A stretch of DNA of 5,660 nt from Deltaproteobacteria bacterium (GCA_003647385.1 QMMT01000161.1:1-5660), one strand, 5' to 3'. Numbered from the stretch's first letter, positions 1-5,660 are shown. Made by a program: numbers and translations. Notes: generated from the letters alone by a model not told the origin.

Positions 1-125
1 AAATCATCTATATTTCTTATATTATTACGTAACACATAAAATAGCAGACAATTTGAAAATTAACAATCTAAAACGATTTGTAAACATGGATTCTTTTTAA
101 TTTAAAATATCTTTGGGTTAGTTAC

Positions 126-155
126 TTGACAAATACACAGAGAATAAAGTACCTT
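126..155 (+). promoter_or_regulatory. Probable sigma-70 promoter of the ihfA operon
   Basis: A perfect TTGACA -35 hexamer lies at 126-131. The best -10 at acceptable spacing is TACCTT at 150-155 (18-base spacer), which matches the consensus at only half its positions, so the -10 is uncertain. A start near 162 would give a leader of about 58 bases before ihfA. The rest of 1-219 is very AT-rich and shows no gene. A weaker alternative pair is TTGTAA at 78-83 with TAAAAT at 103-108, spacing 19. ACAATTT recurs at 48, 161 and 175, which may be no more than base composition. No clean IHF site (WATCAA-N4-TTR) for autoregulation was seen. Confidence 0.45.
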
Positions 156-206
156 AGCAAACAATTTTTAATATACAATTTAAACAAAAAGCCAAGTTTT
201 AGTTGC

Positions 207-211
207 AGGAG
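207..211 (+). promoter_or_regulatory. Ribosome binding site of ihfA
   Basis: AGGAG lies 8 bases before the ATG at 220. This is good spacing and supports that start. Confidence 0.8.
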
Positions 212-219
212 TAGAATTT

Positions 220-501
220 ATGGCATTAACAAAAACAATTATTGCAGAAAGAATACAGAATAAGCTTAATTTATCCAGAACAACAACCTATGAAATCATG
301 GAAGAATTCCTTGAAATTATAAAGGAAACAATTGAGAATGGCGAAGATATCATGATTAGTGGTTTCGGTAAATTCTGTGTCAATGAAAAAAAAGCCAGAA
401 AAGGCAGGAACCCTGCAACCGATGAAGAAATGATCCTTCCGGCCAGAAGAGTTGTAACGTTTAAATGTTCAGGAAAATTAAGAGATCTGATCAATTCTTA
501 A
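220..501 (+). CDS. ihfA: Integration host factor subunit alpha (HU/IHF family)
   Basis: This is a small nucleoid protein that dimerises, binds the DNA minor groove and bends DNA sharply, affecting recombination, replication and sigma-54 or other promoters. The 93-residue sequence covers the whole HU/IHF fold. It starts MALTK like E. coli IHF-alpha and has ENGEDIMISGFGKF at 39-52. The DNA-binding arm carries GRNP at 62-65, with the intercalating proline at 65 as in E. coli IHF-alpha, then ARRVVTF at 75-81. It lacks the charged C-terminal tail of the E. coli protein. Oddities are a Cys at 53 and at 83, the latter in FKCSGKL where family members usually have Pro or Gly-rich residues, and TDEE in place of the usual TGE after the arm. 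It is first in an apparent operon, 18 bases before the protease gene. Family membership is near certain. The alpha assignment rather than generic HU or IHF-beta rests on the N-terminus and arm sequence and is likely. Confidence 0.88.
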   Translation: MALTKTIIAERIQNKLNLSRTTTYEIMEEFLEIIKETIENGEDIMISGFGKFCVNEKKARKGRNPATDEEMILPARRVVTFKCSGKLRDLINS

Positions 502-519
502 GGTTTTTTCCCTGTAGAA

Positions 520-1767
520 ATGCTTTTTTCAGAACAGTTTATTACCTTTATCATTCTTGTGACACTGATAGGTAGTTACCTTATTGATAATATTGCAGAC
601 TTTCTTAATCTTGGGAACCTGAACCAGCCCCTTCCAAAAGAATTTAACGATCAATACAATAACAAAAAATATATTAAATCACAGAACTACCTGAAAGCAA
701 ATACAAAATTTGGATTTATCACTTCCAGCTTTGATCTTGCCATTATTTTGCTGTTTTGGTTTTCAGGAGGATTCCAAATAATTGATTCCTTTGTCAGATC
801 ATTTAATTTTGGGCCCATAATTTCAGGCTTGTTTTTTACTGGTATTCTTTTATTTTTAAAGCTTTTGATATCTCTTCCTTTCAGTATTTATTCCACTTTT
901 GTGATTGAAGAAAGATTTGGATTCAATAAAACAACACCACGGCTTTTTTTTTCCGACCTTGTTAAGTCTCTTGTCCTTTCAGCAGTTTTGGGAGGACTGC
1001 TCTTATCATTAATCTTAGGTTTTTTAGAGTTTGGCGGCGAGTTTGCATGGATCATGTGCTGGGCAGTCAGCACTATTTTTCTTTTTGCTGTTCAATATAT
1101 AGTTCCCACCTGGATTATGCCCTTGTTCAACAAATTCACTCCGTTGGATGACAGTCCCTTAAAGGAGTCCATATTTAAATATGCAAAATCCATTGACTTT
1201 AAACTTTCCAATATTTTTGTCATGGATGGGTCAAAAAGAAGCAGTAAGTCCAATGCTTTTTTTACGGGATTTGGGAAAAACAAACGGATTGTTTTATTCG
1301 ACACCCTGATTAAAGAGCAGTCAAGTGAAGAATTGCTCTCAGTCCTTGCCCACGAAATGGGGCATTTTAAAAAGAAACATATTATTAAAAGAATGATGAT
1401 AGGGGTCTTTCAAATGGGATTTATTTTTTATCTTATTTCTATATTTATCTCCCATCAAGGTTTGTTCCATGCTTTTTTCATGAAAGAAATTTCTATTTAT
1501 GCGGGTTTGATCTTTTTTAGCATGCTGTATTCACCTATAGATCTGTTTATATCAATTCTTTTTCAAATTTCTTCCAGAAAAGATGAATACGAGGCAGACC
1601 AGTTTGCTGTAGAAACGATTAAAGACAGCATCCCATTAATCAATGCACTTAAAAAATTATCTGCCCACAACCTTTCTAATTTAACGCCTCATCCGTTTTA
1701 TGTATTTTTAAATTATTCTCATCCACCGGTACTGGCAAGAATCAATGCACTCAAATCCTATGGATAA
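520..1767 (+). CDS. M48-family membrane zinc metalloprotease, Ste24/CAAX-protease type
   Basis: This is a 415-residue integral membrane endopeptidase, close to the usual length of the Ste24 group. About seven hydrophobic segments are visible (roughly 5-22, 68-90, 98-120, 150-170, 174-195, 292-312, 326-350). The Ste24 N-terminal domain signature ERFGFNKTTPRLFF is at 131-144. The catalytic zinc motif is HEMGH at 278-282 (His278, Glu279, His282). The third ligand is probably Glu356 in the ExxxD motif DEYEADQFA (355-363). The late conserved YSHPP is at 399-403, with His401. In eukaryotes this family trims prenylated proteins. Bacteria lack that pathway, so a role in quality control or cleavage of membrane proteins is the sensible inference, with substrate unknown. 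No Shine-Dalgarno-like sequence is present in the 18 bases before the ATG (502-519), so translation may depend on ribosomes finishing ihfA. The C-terminus overlaps the next gene by 8 bases. Confidence 0.9.
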   Translation: MLFSEQFITFIILVTLIGSYLIDNIADFLNLGNLNQPLPKEFNDQYNNKKYIKSQNYLKANTKFGFITSSFDLAIILLFWFSGGFQIIDSFVRSFNFGPIISGLFFTGILLFLKLLISLPFSIYSTFVIEERFGFNKTTPRLFFSDLVKSLVLSAVLGGLLLSLILGFLEFGGEFAWIMCWAVSTIFLFAVQYIVPTWIMPLFNKFTPLDDSPLKESIFKYAKSIDFKLSNIFVMDGSKRSSKSNAFFTGFGKNKRIVLFDTLIKEQSSEELLSVLAHEMGHFKKKHIIKRMMIGVFQMGFIFYLISIFISHQGLFHAFFMKEISIYAGLIFFSMLYSPIDLFISILFQISSRKDEYEADQFAVETIKDSIPLINALKKLSAHNLSNLTPHPFYVFLNYSHPPVLARINALKSYG

Positions 1768-2272
1768 ACTTGTTGTTACAGCAGATATCCACGGCAGCTA
1801 CAGTTCATGGCTGACAATGAAAAACCTTTTAAATCCTTCTGATAAACTCGCCATTGCCGGAGACCTTTTTGATACGAAATATGGTAATTTCTCAAATACG
1901 GATTTTCAACCCGAAACCATAAAAAAAGAGTTGAATACATTTGAATACGATTTTTATTATGTCTATGGGAACTGTGATACACCCACTTTTTCCCCTGGAT
2001 TTGACACATCAATGACGTTTAGTGCGTTTAACAAAAAAATTCTTCTGACCCATGGTCACCGGCCCTGCACCTATTCTAAAAATATCGATATTATTATTCA
2101 GGGTCATACCCACCTTTGTTCTCTGGAAAAAAAAGGAGCCCAACTCTTTATGAACCCGGGCTCTATCACTTACCCTCGAAACGGTATTTATACTTACGGT
2201 GTAATTGAAGAGGGTTCAGCAAGCCTTATTGAGCTAAAAACAGGAGAGATTTTAATCACTATCGATTATTAA
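1760..2272 (+). CDS. yfcE: YfcE/MJ0936-like metallophosphoesterase (phosphodiesterase)
   Basis: This is a cytosolic calcineurin-like phosphoesterase with a two-metal centre. E. coli YfcE and M. jannaschii MJ0936 hydrolyse phosphodiester test substrates, and the natural substrate is unclear. Counting from the ATG at 1760 (170 residues), every expected motif is present: DIHGS (Asp9, His11), GDLFD (Asp35), GNCD (Asn71), THGH (His98), GHTH (His116, His118) and NPGS at 132-135. The metal site therefore looks complete. An in-frame ATG at 1745 would add five residues (MHSNP). I prefer 1760 because family members usually begin just before the first beta strand, as in MDKLVVTADIHG, and it gives a compact 8-base overlap with the protease stop codon. 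Neither start has a clear ribosome binding site, so translational coupling is likely. The stop codon overlaps that of the convergent J-domain gene. The yfcE symbol is by family resemblance; orthology is not proven. Confidence 0.88.
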   Translation: MDKLVVTADIHGSYSSWLTMKNLLNPSDKLAIAGDLFDTKYGNFSNTDFQPETIKKELNTFEYDFYYVYGNCDTPTFSPGFDTSMTFSAFNKKILLTHGHRPCTYSKNIDIIIQGHTHLCSLEKKGAQLFMNPGSITYPRNGIYTYGVIEEGSASLIELKTGEILITIDY

Positions 2273-2889
2273 ATTCTTCCGACAGGCTTAACTGGATCTA
2301 TTTTGTCAATCCGTCCAATACTTATATCTTGATTTGAGTCTGACCGTCCTGATTTCATCTTTCTTTTCAATACCATATATTCTTGATACTTATTGTAAGA
2401 ACGGTTCTTTTTTGAATATTTTTTCTTTTTATACCTGTTGGTTTTGCTTTCTTCCTTAAAGCGATACTGATAAACACGGTTAAAAACCTCATCAAATCGA
2501 ATGGTTTTGCCTTTTGCTTTCCTTAATGATTCTTCTTTTTTTACATTTTCCTTAAAAGGTCCGGCACCTTTTTTACCTCGAAAGGTGCTGAAAAACACCC
2601 TGATCATTTTTGATAAAAAAGTAGTTTTCACCTTTTTCACAGGTGTTTTTACTTTCTTTTTTTTCTTAATTTTTTTAACGGCCTCAATCGTTCTTAACCG
2701 TGGTGCAAGATAGCGAAATGCAAGATTTATTTCTTTCATTTTTGTATCCGCACTATTTTTTTGCCAGGATTGGTTTACTGCAACATCAGGATGATATTTT
2801 TTTGCTAAATTCCGGTACGCTTTTTTAGCTTCTTCAAAAGAGACAGTCGTTTCCAGGTTCAAAATCTTAAAGGCTGTTTTTTTATCCAT
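2269..2889 (-). CDS. J-domain (DnaJ-like) protein with a lysine-rich C-terminal region
   Basis: This 206-residue protein has an N-terminal J domain (about 3-65) with the KKYHPD signature and the HPD tripeptide at 33-35, which is essential for stimulating Hsp70 (DnaK) ATPase. Helix II is basic (AKKAYRNLAKK). After the J domain come a strongly basic segment (VKKIKKKKKVK at 71-81), a short hydrophobic stretch (about 91-102) and a Lys/Arg/Tyr-rich part (about 141-178). It ends in a tail where IGRI (191-194) is echoed by VGRI (203-206). It has no cysteines, hence no DnaJ zinc finger, and no recognisable G/F linker or client-binding beta domain, so it is not DnaJ itself but a specialised co-chaperone. 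The basic tail could bind nucleic acid, ribosomes or acidic membrane surfaces, which is inference. An AGGAGA lies 15 bases before the ATG, too far for a normal ribosome binding site. The gene is transcribed divergently from the DUF89-like gene. Confidence 0.85.
   Translation of the reverse strand: MDKKTAFKILNLETTVSFEEAKKAYRNLAKKYHPDVAVNQSWQKNSADTKMKEINLAFRYLAPRLRTIEAVKKIKKKKKVKTPVKKVKTTFLSKMIRVFFSTFRGKKGAGPFKENVKKEESLRKAKGKTIRFDEVFNRVYQYRFKEESKTNRYKKKKYSKKNRSYNKYQEYMVLKRKMKSGRSDSNQDISIGRIDKIDPVKPVGRI
2564..2588. repeat. Inverted repeat (8-base arms) inside the J-domain gene
   Basis: GCACCTTT (2564-2571) and AAAGGTGC (2581-2588) are perfect inverted arms around a 9-base loop. A competing hairpin uses AAAAGGT (2554-2560) with ACCTTTT (2566-2572). 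A longer-range pair is AAAAACACC (2591-2599) with GGTGTTTTT (2642-2650). They fall in a stretch coding for Lys-, Val- and Gly-rich sequence, so codon content alone could explain them. Confidence 0.35.
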
Positions 2890-2896
2890 ATTTATT

Positions 2897-2925
2897 CTAT
2901 TATGTCTCCTGTATCACGCTGTCAA
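2897..2925 (-). promoter_or_regulatory. Probable promoter of the J-domain gene
   Basis: On the minus strand a perfect TTGACA (2925-2920) is followed after exactly 17 bases by TAATAG (2902-2897). CATAAT, offset by two bases, is a better -10 match but has only a 15-base spacer. Either places transcription start within a few bases of the ATG at 2889, so the message would be nearly or fully leaderless. AGGAGA (2910-2905) lies between the hexamers. Confidence 0.5.
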
Positions 2926-2994
2926 GTTCATTTAAGTGGTATTTAATTGTAAACGAACTAGTGAAATGATATCTAAGACCATCTTTTTATCAAC

Positions 2995-3000
2995 AGGAGG
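2995..3000 (+). promoter_or_regulatory. Ribosome binding site fixing the start of the DUF89-like gene
   Basis: AGGAGG ends 4 bases before the ATG at 3005. A GTG at 2936 opens the same frame 23 codons earlier but has no comparable site, and its extra residues look like non-coding spacer. The rest of the divergent spacer (2890-3004) shows no convincing plus-strand promoter. TTGTAA at 2947 and TGATAT at 2967 are only 14 bases apart. Confidence 0.8.
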
Positions 3001-3004
3001 CTTT

Positions 3005-4756
3005 ATGGAAAACAAAGATAACCCATACCCATCTGTTCACATTGGTGAAGATCCTGACTTTGATGCCTGGTTTACGTCCTTTTTTCTTAAAAATCATTTA
3101 GATCCATTTGCCTATCCAGGCAAAGTAGGATCAAGAGAACAAATTGAATTTATGGTCTATCCCGAGAATGAAGAAAGATACTATCCCTGTTCCGATACGA
3201 TGTTTAATGCCATTATGTCCAGAAAATATCCTTCTTACCTCAAAAAATCTTACAAACAGGTATTTGACAGAATAACGGCAATGATCGATGAATTAATAGA
3301 ATCTGAGTATGATAATCAATTTTTAAAAACATTGATCAAGATAAAGTATGATGATGAAATCCGAACCGGCCTTCTCATACCTTCCAGGCTTGAAAAAAGG
3401 TTGTACAAAATCTTTTTAGGCCGCACGCATATAGAAAACCCCTATTCATTGGACAAAAAGTCAGCCAATAAAAAAATTAAAAAAATCCTAACCTCTGAAA
3501 CCTTTAAAAAGGCACTGGATCAGACAGATGAGTCTTTACAGACGGTTAAAAATCTGTCTTTGTTTGAGTTAAGGGAAAAGATAAAAGTGATTGAATTTCA
3601 AAGACGGCTGGCCCTGATTACACTGGATGATCTGTGGACTCATGAAAACCCAAAGATTCCCTCATTAAACAAAATTAAAAAAATTTTTAAAACCCCTATA
3701 AAAGGTGACGGGTTAGCACCATTACTCAAGCTGGTTAAGGCCAGGAAACAAAAAATCCTCTGGCTTGCCGATGAATCCTGTGAAGTGGTCGTGGATCTTA
3801 CAATTGCTAAATTTCTTGCCGAGCTTGGACATGCCGTTATTTTTGCAGTAAAAGAGGCACCGTTCTTTAAAAAAGTCTGCCTGGCTGATACCAGGACTGA
3901 TCCTGTTTTAATAAAGGAATTGGAAAACGCACACTTTATTCATGAAAAAACCATTAGCAAAAATACTCTGGTAACGCTCTTAAAACATGATAAAAATATC
4001 TATATAGTATCTGATGGAACTAAAGAAAATTTAAATCTTTTGCTTGCCTCTACCACCTTTTCCAGAATTTTTAAAGAGGTGGATTGTGTCATATCAAGGG
4101 GTAAGGTACAAAAAAAAAGATTAATTGATTCTCACTTCAGGTTTACGCAGAATATCATCAATATCAGTCTTGACAAAAAACAATTATTCGTTACCTATAA
4201 ACCCAGGCATCCGGCTTTTATAAATTTCTCCCACGGGGACCTGGAAGAAAAAGCCAATAAAATTATCCAGCAAATGAAAATGTCCAAGAAGAAAGGAATG
4301 ACCGTGATGTTCTATAGTGGTATCATCGGCTCCATTCCGGGGAAAATCGATGTGGCAAAAAAAATAATGAGTACCTTTATAGATCATCTGCAAAAACAAT
4401 CTGCCGATCTTTTTATTATCAACCCCTCATTCTACTATGAACCCGGCATGGATGCAGACGATCTCATGTATATGTGGGAGATTGTTCAAAGAAGCTCCTA
4501 TATTGATATATGGCGATTCCAGACATCAGATGATATCACTGAAAGCTTTTCTCTTATGGACAAAAAAGTTCCACCGGAATGGATCGGCAAGGATTCAACG
4601 TATAGTACCGGATGCACCAAAGAAATGAGGATCGCACAGGAGGTTCAAAAGGCAAATACTGAGATGCAGCTCATTGGACCATCTCTGAATAAATTCATGC
4701 GCCGGGATGAATACGGGATTGGATCCATGTATGATCAGAGACTTGCAGATTCATAG
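3005..4756 (+). CDS. Divergent DUF89/ARMT1-like domain protein with an unrecognised C-terminal region
   Basis: This is a 583-residue, soluble-looking protein with no signal peptide or membrane segment. The N-terminal ~240 residues are mostly helical in character and not recognised. Residues about 249-366 resemble the core of DUF89 (damage-control phosphatase / ARMT1-like metal-binding fold). LWLADESCEVVVDL (252-265) sits where the family has a DNAGE-type loop. VKEAPFFKKVCLAD (282-295) matches the VKG-P-ND motif, SDGTKENLNLLLAS (336-349) the region after it, and VDCVISRGK (359-367) the ADLVI-KGQ motif. Asp256, Glu260 and Asp264 are kept. The usual metal-ligand Asn is Glu257, and the Asp of the ND motif is Lys290, so normal metal-dependent phosphatase activity is doubtful. 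Residues about 400-583 extend past the domain and match nothing I know; segments such as NPSFYYEPGMDADDLMYMWE (473-492) and RRDEYGIGSMYDQRL (566-580) look constrained. The DUF89 assignment is by eye and moderately confident. The natural substrate is unknown. The gene is divergent from the J-domain gene and convergent with the dehydrogenase. Confidence 0.6.
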   Translation: MENKDNPYPSVHIGEDPDFDAWFTSFFLKNHLDPFAYPGKVGSREQIEFMVYPENEERYYPCSDTMFNAIMSRKYPSYLKKSYKQVFDRITAMIDELIESEYDNQFLKTLIKIKYDDEIRTGLLIPSRLEKRLYKIFLGRTHIENPYSLDKKSANKKIKKILTSETFKKALDQTDESLQTVKNLSLFELREKIKVIEFQRRLALITLDDLWTHENPKIPSLNKIKKIFKTPIKGDGLAPLLKLVKARKQKILWLADESCEVVVDLTIAKFLAELGHAVIFAVKEAPFFKKVCLADTRTDPVLIKELENAHFIHEKTISKNTLVTLLKHDKNIYIVSDGTKENLNLLLASTTFSRIFKEVDCVISRGKVQKKRLIDSHFRFTQNIINISLDKKQLFVTYKPRHPAFINFSHGDLEEKANKIIQQMKMSKKKGMTVMFYSGIIGSIPGKIDVAKKIMSTFIDHLQKQSADLFIINPSFYYEPGMDADDLMYMWEIVQRSSYIDIWRFQTSDDITESFSLMDKKVPPEWIGKDSTYSTGCTKEMRIAQEVQKANTEMQLIGPSLNKFMRRDEYGIGSMYDQRLADS

Positions 4757-4776
4757 AATATACCACAAGAAGAAAG

Positions 4777-5616
4777 CTAATATGTTAATGTCATTCCGCC
4801 ATCAAACAAAAGATCCCCGCCAATCAGGTGTTTTGAAAATCGTGAGAATCCAAAAACAAATAGATTGGCCACATCAACGGGAGACATCATTTCCTTAATT
4901 CTGGACTTACCCATCATCACATCGGTCACTACTTCCTCACATGTGATGCCGCGCTGCTCAGCCTGGGATGGAATCTGATTCAGAGCAAGGGGAGTTTTTA
5001 CATAACCTGTGCTGACCGTAAAAGAACGGATTTTACCCTCTCCTTCGGCTGAAATAGACTGGCTGAGGGCACGCAGTCCGAATTTTGTTATGTTGTAAAC
5101 CGGTTTATTGAGGGTTGTGATATGGGCATGAACAGATGACATATTGGCGATGGCACCATACCATTGATCCCCTTTTTTCATATGAGGAATAACAAGTTTG
5201 GACAAATAGAAAGGTGCTCTGAGCATGAGTCTTTCCATAAGATCATATTTTTCCATGGGAAAATTTTCAACAGAGTCAATATGCTGAATACCGGCTATAT
5301 TAGCCAGGAATCGAATGTTTCCAAGGCCGGCAGCTTTTTGAACCGCAGCTTCTATATCTTTGTCGCAGGTCAGGTCGGTTTTGATAAAAGCCATTTTTCC
5401 ACTTGCCTGTTCCACCATCTTCCTGGTTTTTTCACCTTCATCGACATTGACATCCAGGCCTATGGTCATCAGTCCGTTGGCAGCAGCAGCAACGCAAACC
5501 GCCCGACCAATACCCGTGCCTGCCCCAGTGACAATACAGACATTTTCCTGAGTAAACTGTTCATCAGAGAGTATTAAAATATCCTTTGGATGAATTTTCG
5601 GTTCATTGATATCCAT
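4777..5616 (-). CDS. Short-chain dehydrogenase, D-3-hydroxybutyrate dehydrogenase-like
   Basis: This 279-residue NAD(P)-dependent SDR probably interconverts 3-hydroxybutyrate and acetoacetate or a close relative in the cytosol. The Rossmann motif GAGTGIG is at 31-37. Asp55 at the end of the second strand favours NAD. Ser161, Tyr174 and Lys178 (YNITK) form the catalytic set. Resemblance to bacterial BDH is strong around AGIQH (108-112) and across 204-230 (GYVKTPL, NQIP, Q-G-T-EEV). By position, Gln111, His163, Lys171 and Gln214 match the substrate-binding Gln94, His144, Lys152 and Gln196 of the Pseudomonas fragi enzyme. Deviations are Met131 where the SDR tetrad has Asn, Thr203 in place of Pro in the PG motif, Ile107 within NNAG, and Met275 where P. 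fragi has Trp257. It carries about 20 extra N-terminal residues compared with ordinary ~260-residue BDH. An AGGAGG before the ATG supports this start. A different 3-hydroxyacid or alcohol substrate is possible. Confidence 0.8.
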   Translation of the reverse strand: MDINEPKIHPKDILILSDEQFTQENVCIVTGAGTGIGRAVCVAAAANGLMTIGLDVNVDEGEKTRKMVEQASGKMAFIKTDLTCDKDIEAAVQKAAGLGNIRFLANIAGIQHIDSVENFPMEKYDLMERLMLRAPFYLSKLVIPHMKKGDQWYGAIANMSSVHAHITTLNKPVYNITKFGLRALSQSISAEGEGKIRSFTVSTGYVKTPLALNQIPSQAEQRGITCEEVVTDVMMGKSRIKEMMSPVDVANLFVFGFSRFSKHLIGGDLLFDGGMTLTY

Positions 5617-5620
5617 ATTG

Positions 5621-5628
5621 CTCCTCCT
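5621..5628 (-). promoter_or_regulatory. Ribosome binding site of the dehydrogenase gene
   Basis: On the minus strand AGGAGGAG precedes the ATG at 5616 by 4 bases (6 from the upstream AGGAGG). It is strong and confirms the long N-terminal start. Confidence 0.85.
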
Positions 5629-5646
5629 GAAAATGGTATTTTTTTA

Positions 5647-5660
5647 AATTGGTATTACCA
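5647..5660. promoter_or_regulatory. Putative GntR/FadR-family operator upstream of the dehydrogenase gene
   Basis: AATTGGTATTACCA contains the perfect 11-base palindrome TGGTATTACCA (5650-5660). It fits the TNGTNNNACNA pattern of FadR-subfamily GntR regulators and the PdhR/LldR-type ATTGGTNNNACCAAT operator, the right flank being cut by the window end. A partial copy, ATGGTATT, is at 5633-5640. The palindrome lies about 34-44 bases before the dehydrogenase ATG. It includes a TAATAC that could serve as a -10, so repression by occlusion is plausible. The regulator is not in this window. Confidence 0.5.

Noticed and set aside
1..219. Tail of an upstream gene or a small RNA before ihfA
   Set aside because: No sustained coding frame, conserved motif or stable GC-containing hairpin is visible. 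Only AT-rich leader and promoter-like elements are present.
1745..1759. Upstream ATG giving the phosphoesterase five extra residues
   Set aside because: The family normally starts just before the DIHG strand, as the ATG at 1760 gives. There is no better ribosome site for 1745.
2657..2676. T runs of 8 and 7 as possible slippage sites in the J-domain gene
   Set aside because: The frame is intact, the runs simply encode lysines, and an alternative frame leads to no recognisable product.
2501..2713. Plus-strand open frame rich in Phe and Thr
   Set aside because: It is the antisense of the Lys-rich part of the J-domain gene; poly-T codons create the apparent hydrophobic protein.
2936..3004. GTG start extending the DUF89-like protein by 23 residues
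   Set aside because: AGGAGG four bases before the ATG at 3005 is a far better initiation site. The extension has no ribosome site and reads like spacer.
4757..4776. Possible terminator between the DUF89-like gene and the dehydrogenase
   Set aside because: The 20-base gap has no inverted repeat or T run on either strand.
5164..5577. Plus-strand open frame of 137 residues
   Set aside because: It lies entirely antisense to the dehydrogenase, which has conserved SDR motifs throughout. It has no ribosome site or family resemblance.

Overview
The window is an AT-rich stretch of a bacterial chromosome with six protein-coding genes packed tightly together. There is no sign of RNA genes, insertion sequences, CRISPR repeats or phage genes. 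An IHF-alpha-type nucleoid protein, Lys/Ile/Phe-rich proteins, AGGAGG-type ribosome binding sites and a 3-hydroxybutyrate dehydrogenase-like enzyme together suggest a Gram-negative proteobacterial or Desulfobacterota organism, perhaps a Desulfobacteraceae-like sulfate reducer. That placement is inference from gene content and style; no marker here settles it.

Layout. Bases 1-219 are an AT-rich leader with a TTGACA promoter element. A plus-strand operon follows: ihfA (220-501), a Ste24-type M48 membrane metalloprotease (520-1767) and a YfcE/MJ0936-like metallophosphoesterase (1760-2272, overlapping the protease gene by 8 bases). This operon runs head-on into a minus-strand J-domain protein gene (2269-2889), and the two stop codons share bases. 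A 115-base divergent spacer (2890-3004) separates that gene from a plus-strand gene for a 583-residue protein (3005-4756). Its middle third resembles a DUF89/ARMT1-type domain with altered metal-site residues, and its C-terminal ~180 residues are unrecognised. That gene converges, with a 20-base gap, on a minus-strand short-chain dehydrogenase gene (4777-5616) that looks like a D-3-hydroxybutyrate dehydrogenase. A palindrome of the FadR/PdhR (GntR-family) operator type lies just upstream of the dehydrogenase, at the window edge.

How the genes work together. The first three genes are probably co-transcribed and are housekeeping in character: nucleoid architecture, membrane-protein proteolysis and phosphoester hydrolysis. 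The dehydrogenase is probably the first gene in the window of a separate, regulated unit for hydroxybutyrate or short-chain acid metabolism. I did not find a clear new defence or mobile system. The least ordinary items are the divergent DUF89-like protein with its unknown C-terminal region, the dehydrogenase with substituted SDR core residues, its GntR-type operator, and the possibly leaderless promoter of the J-domain gene.
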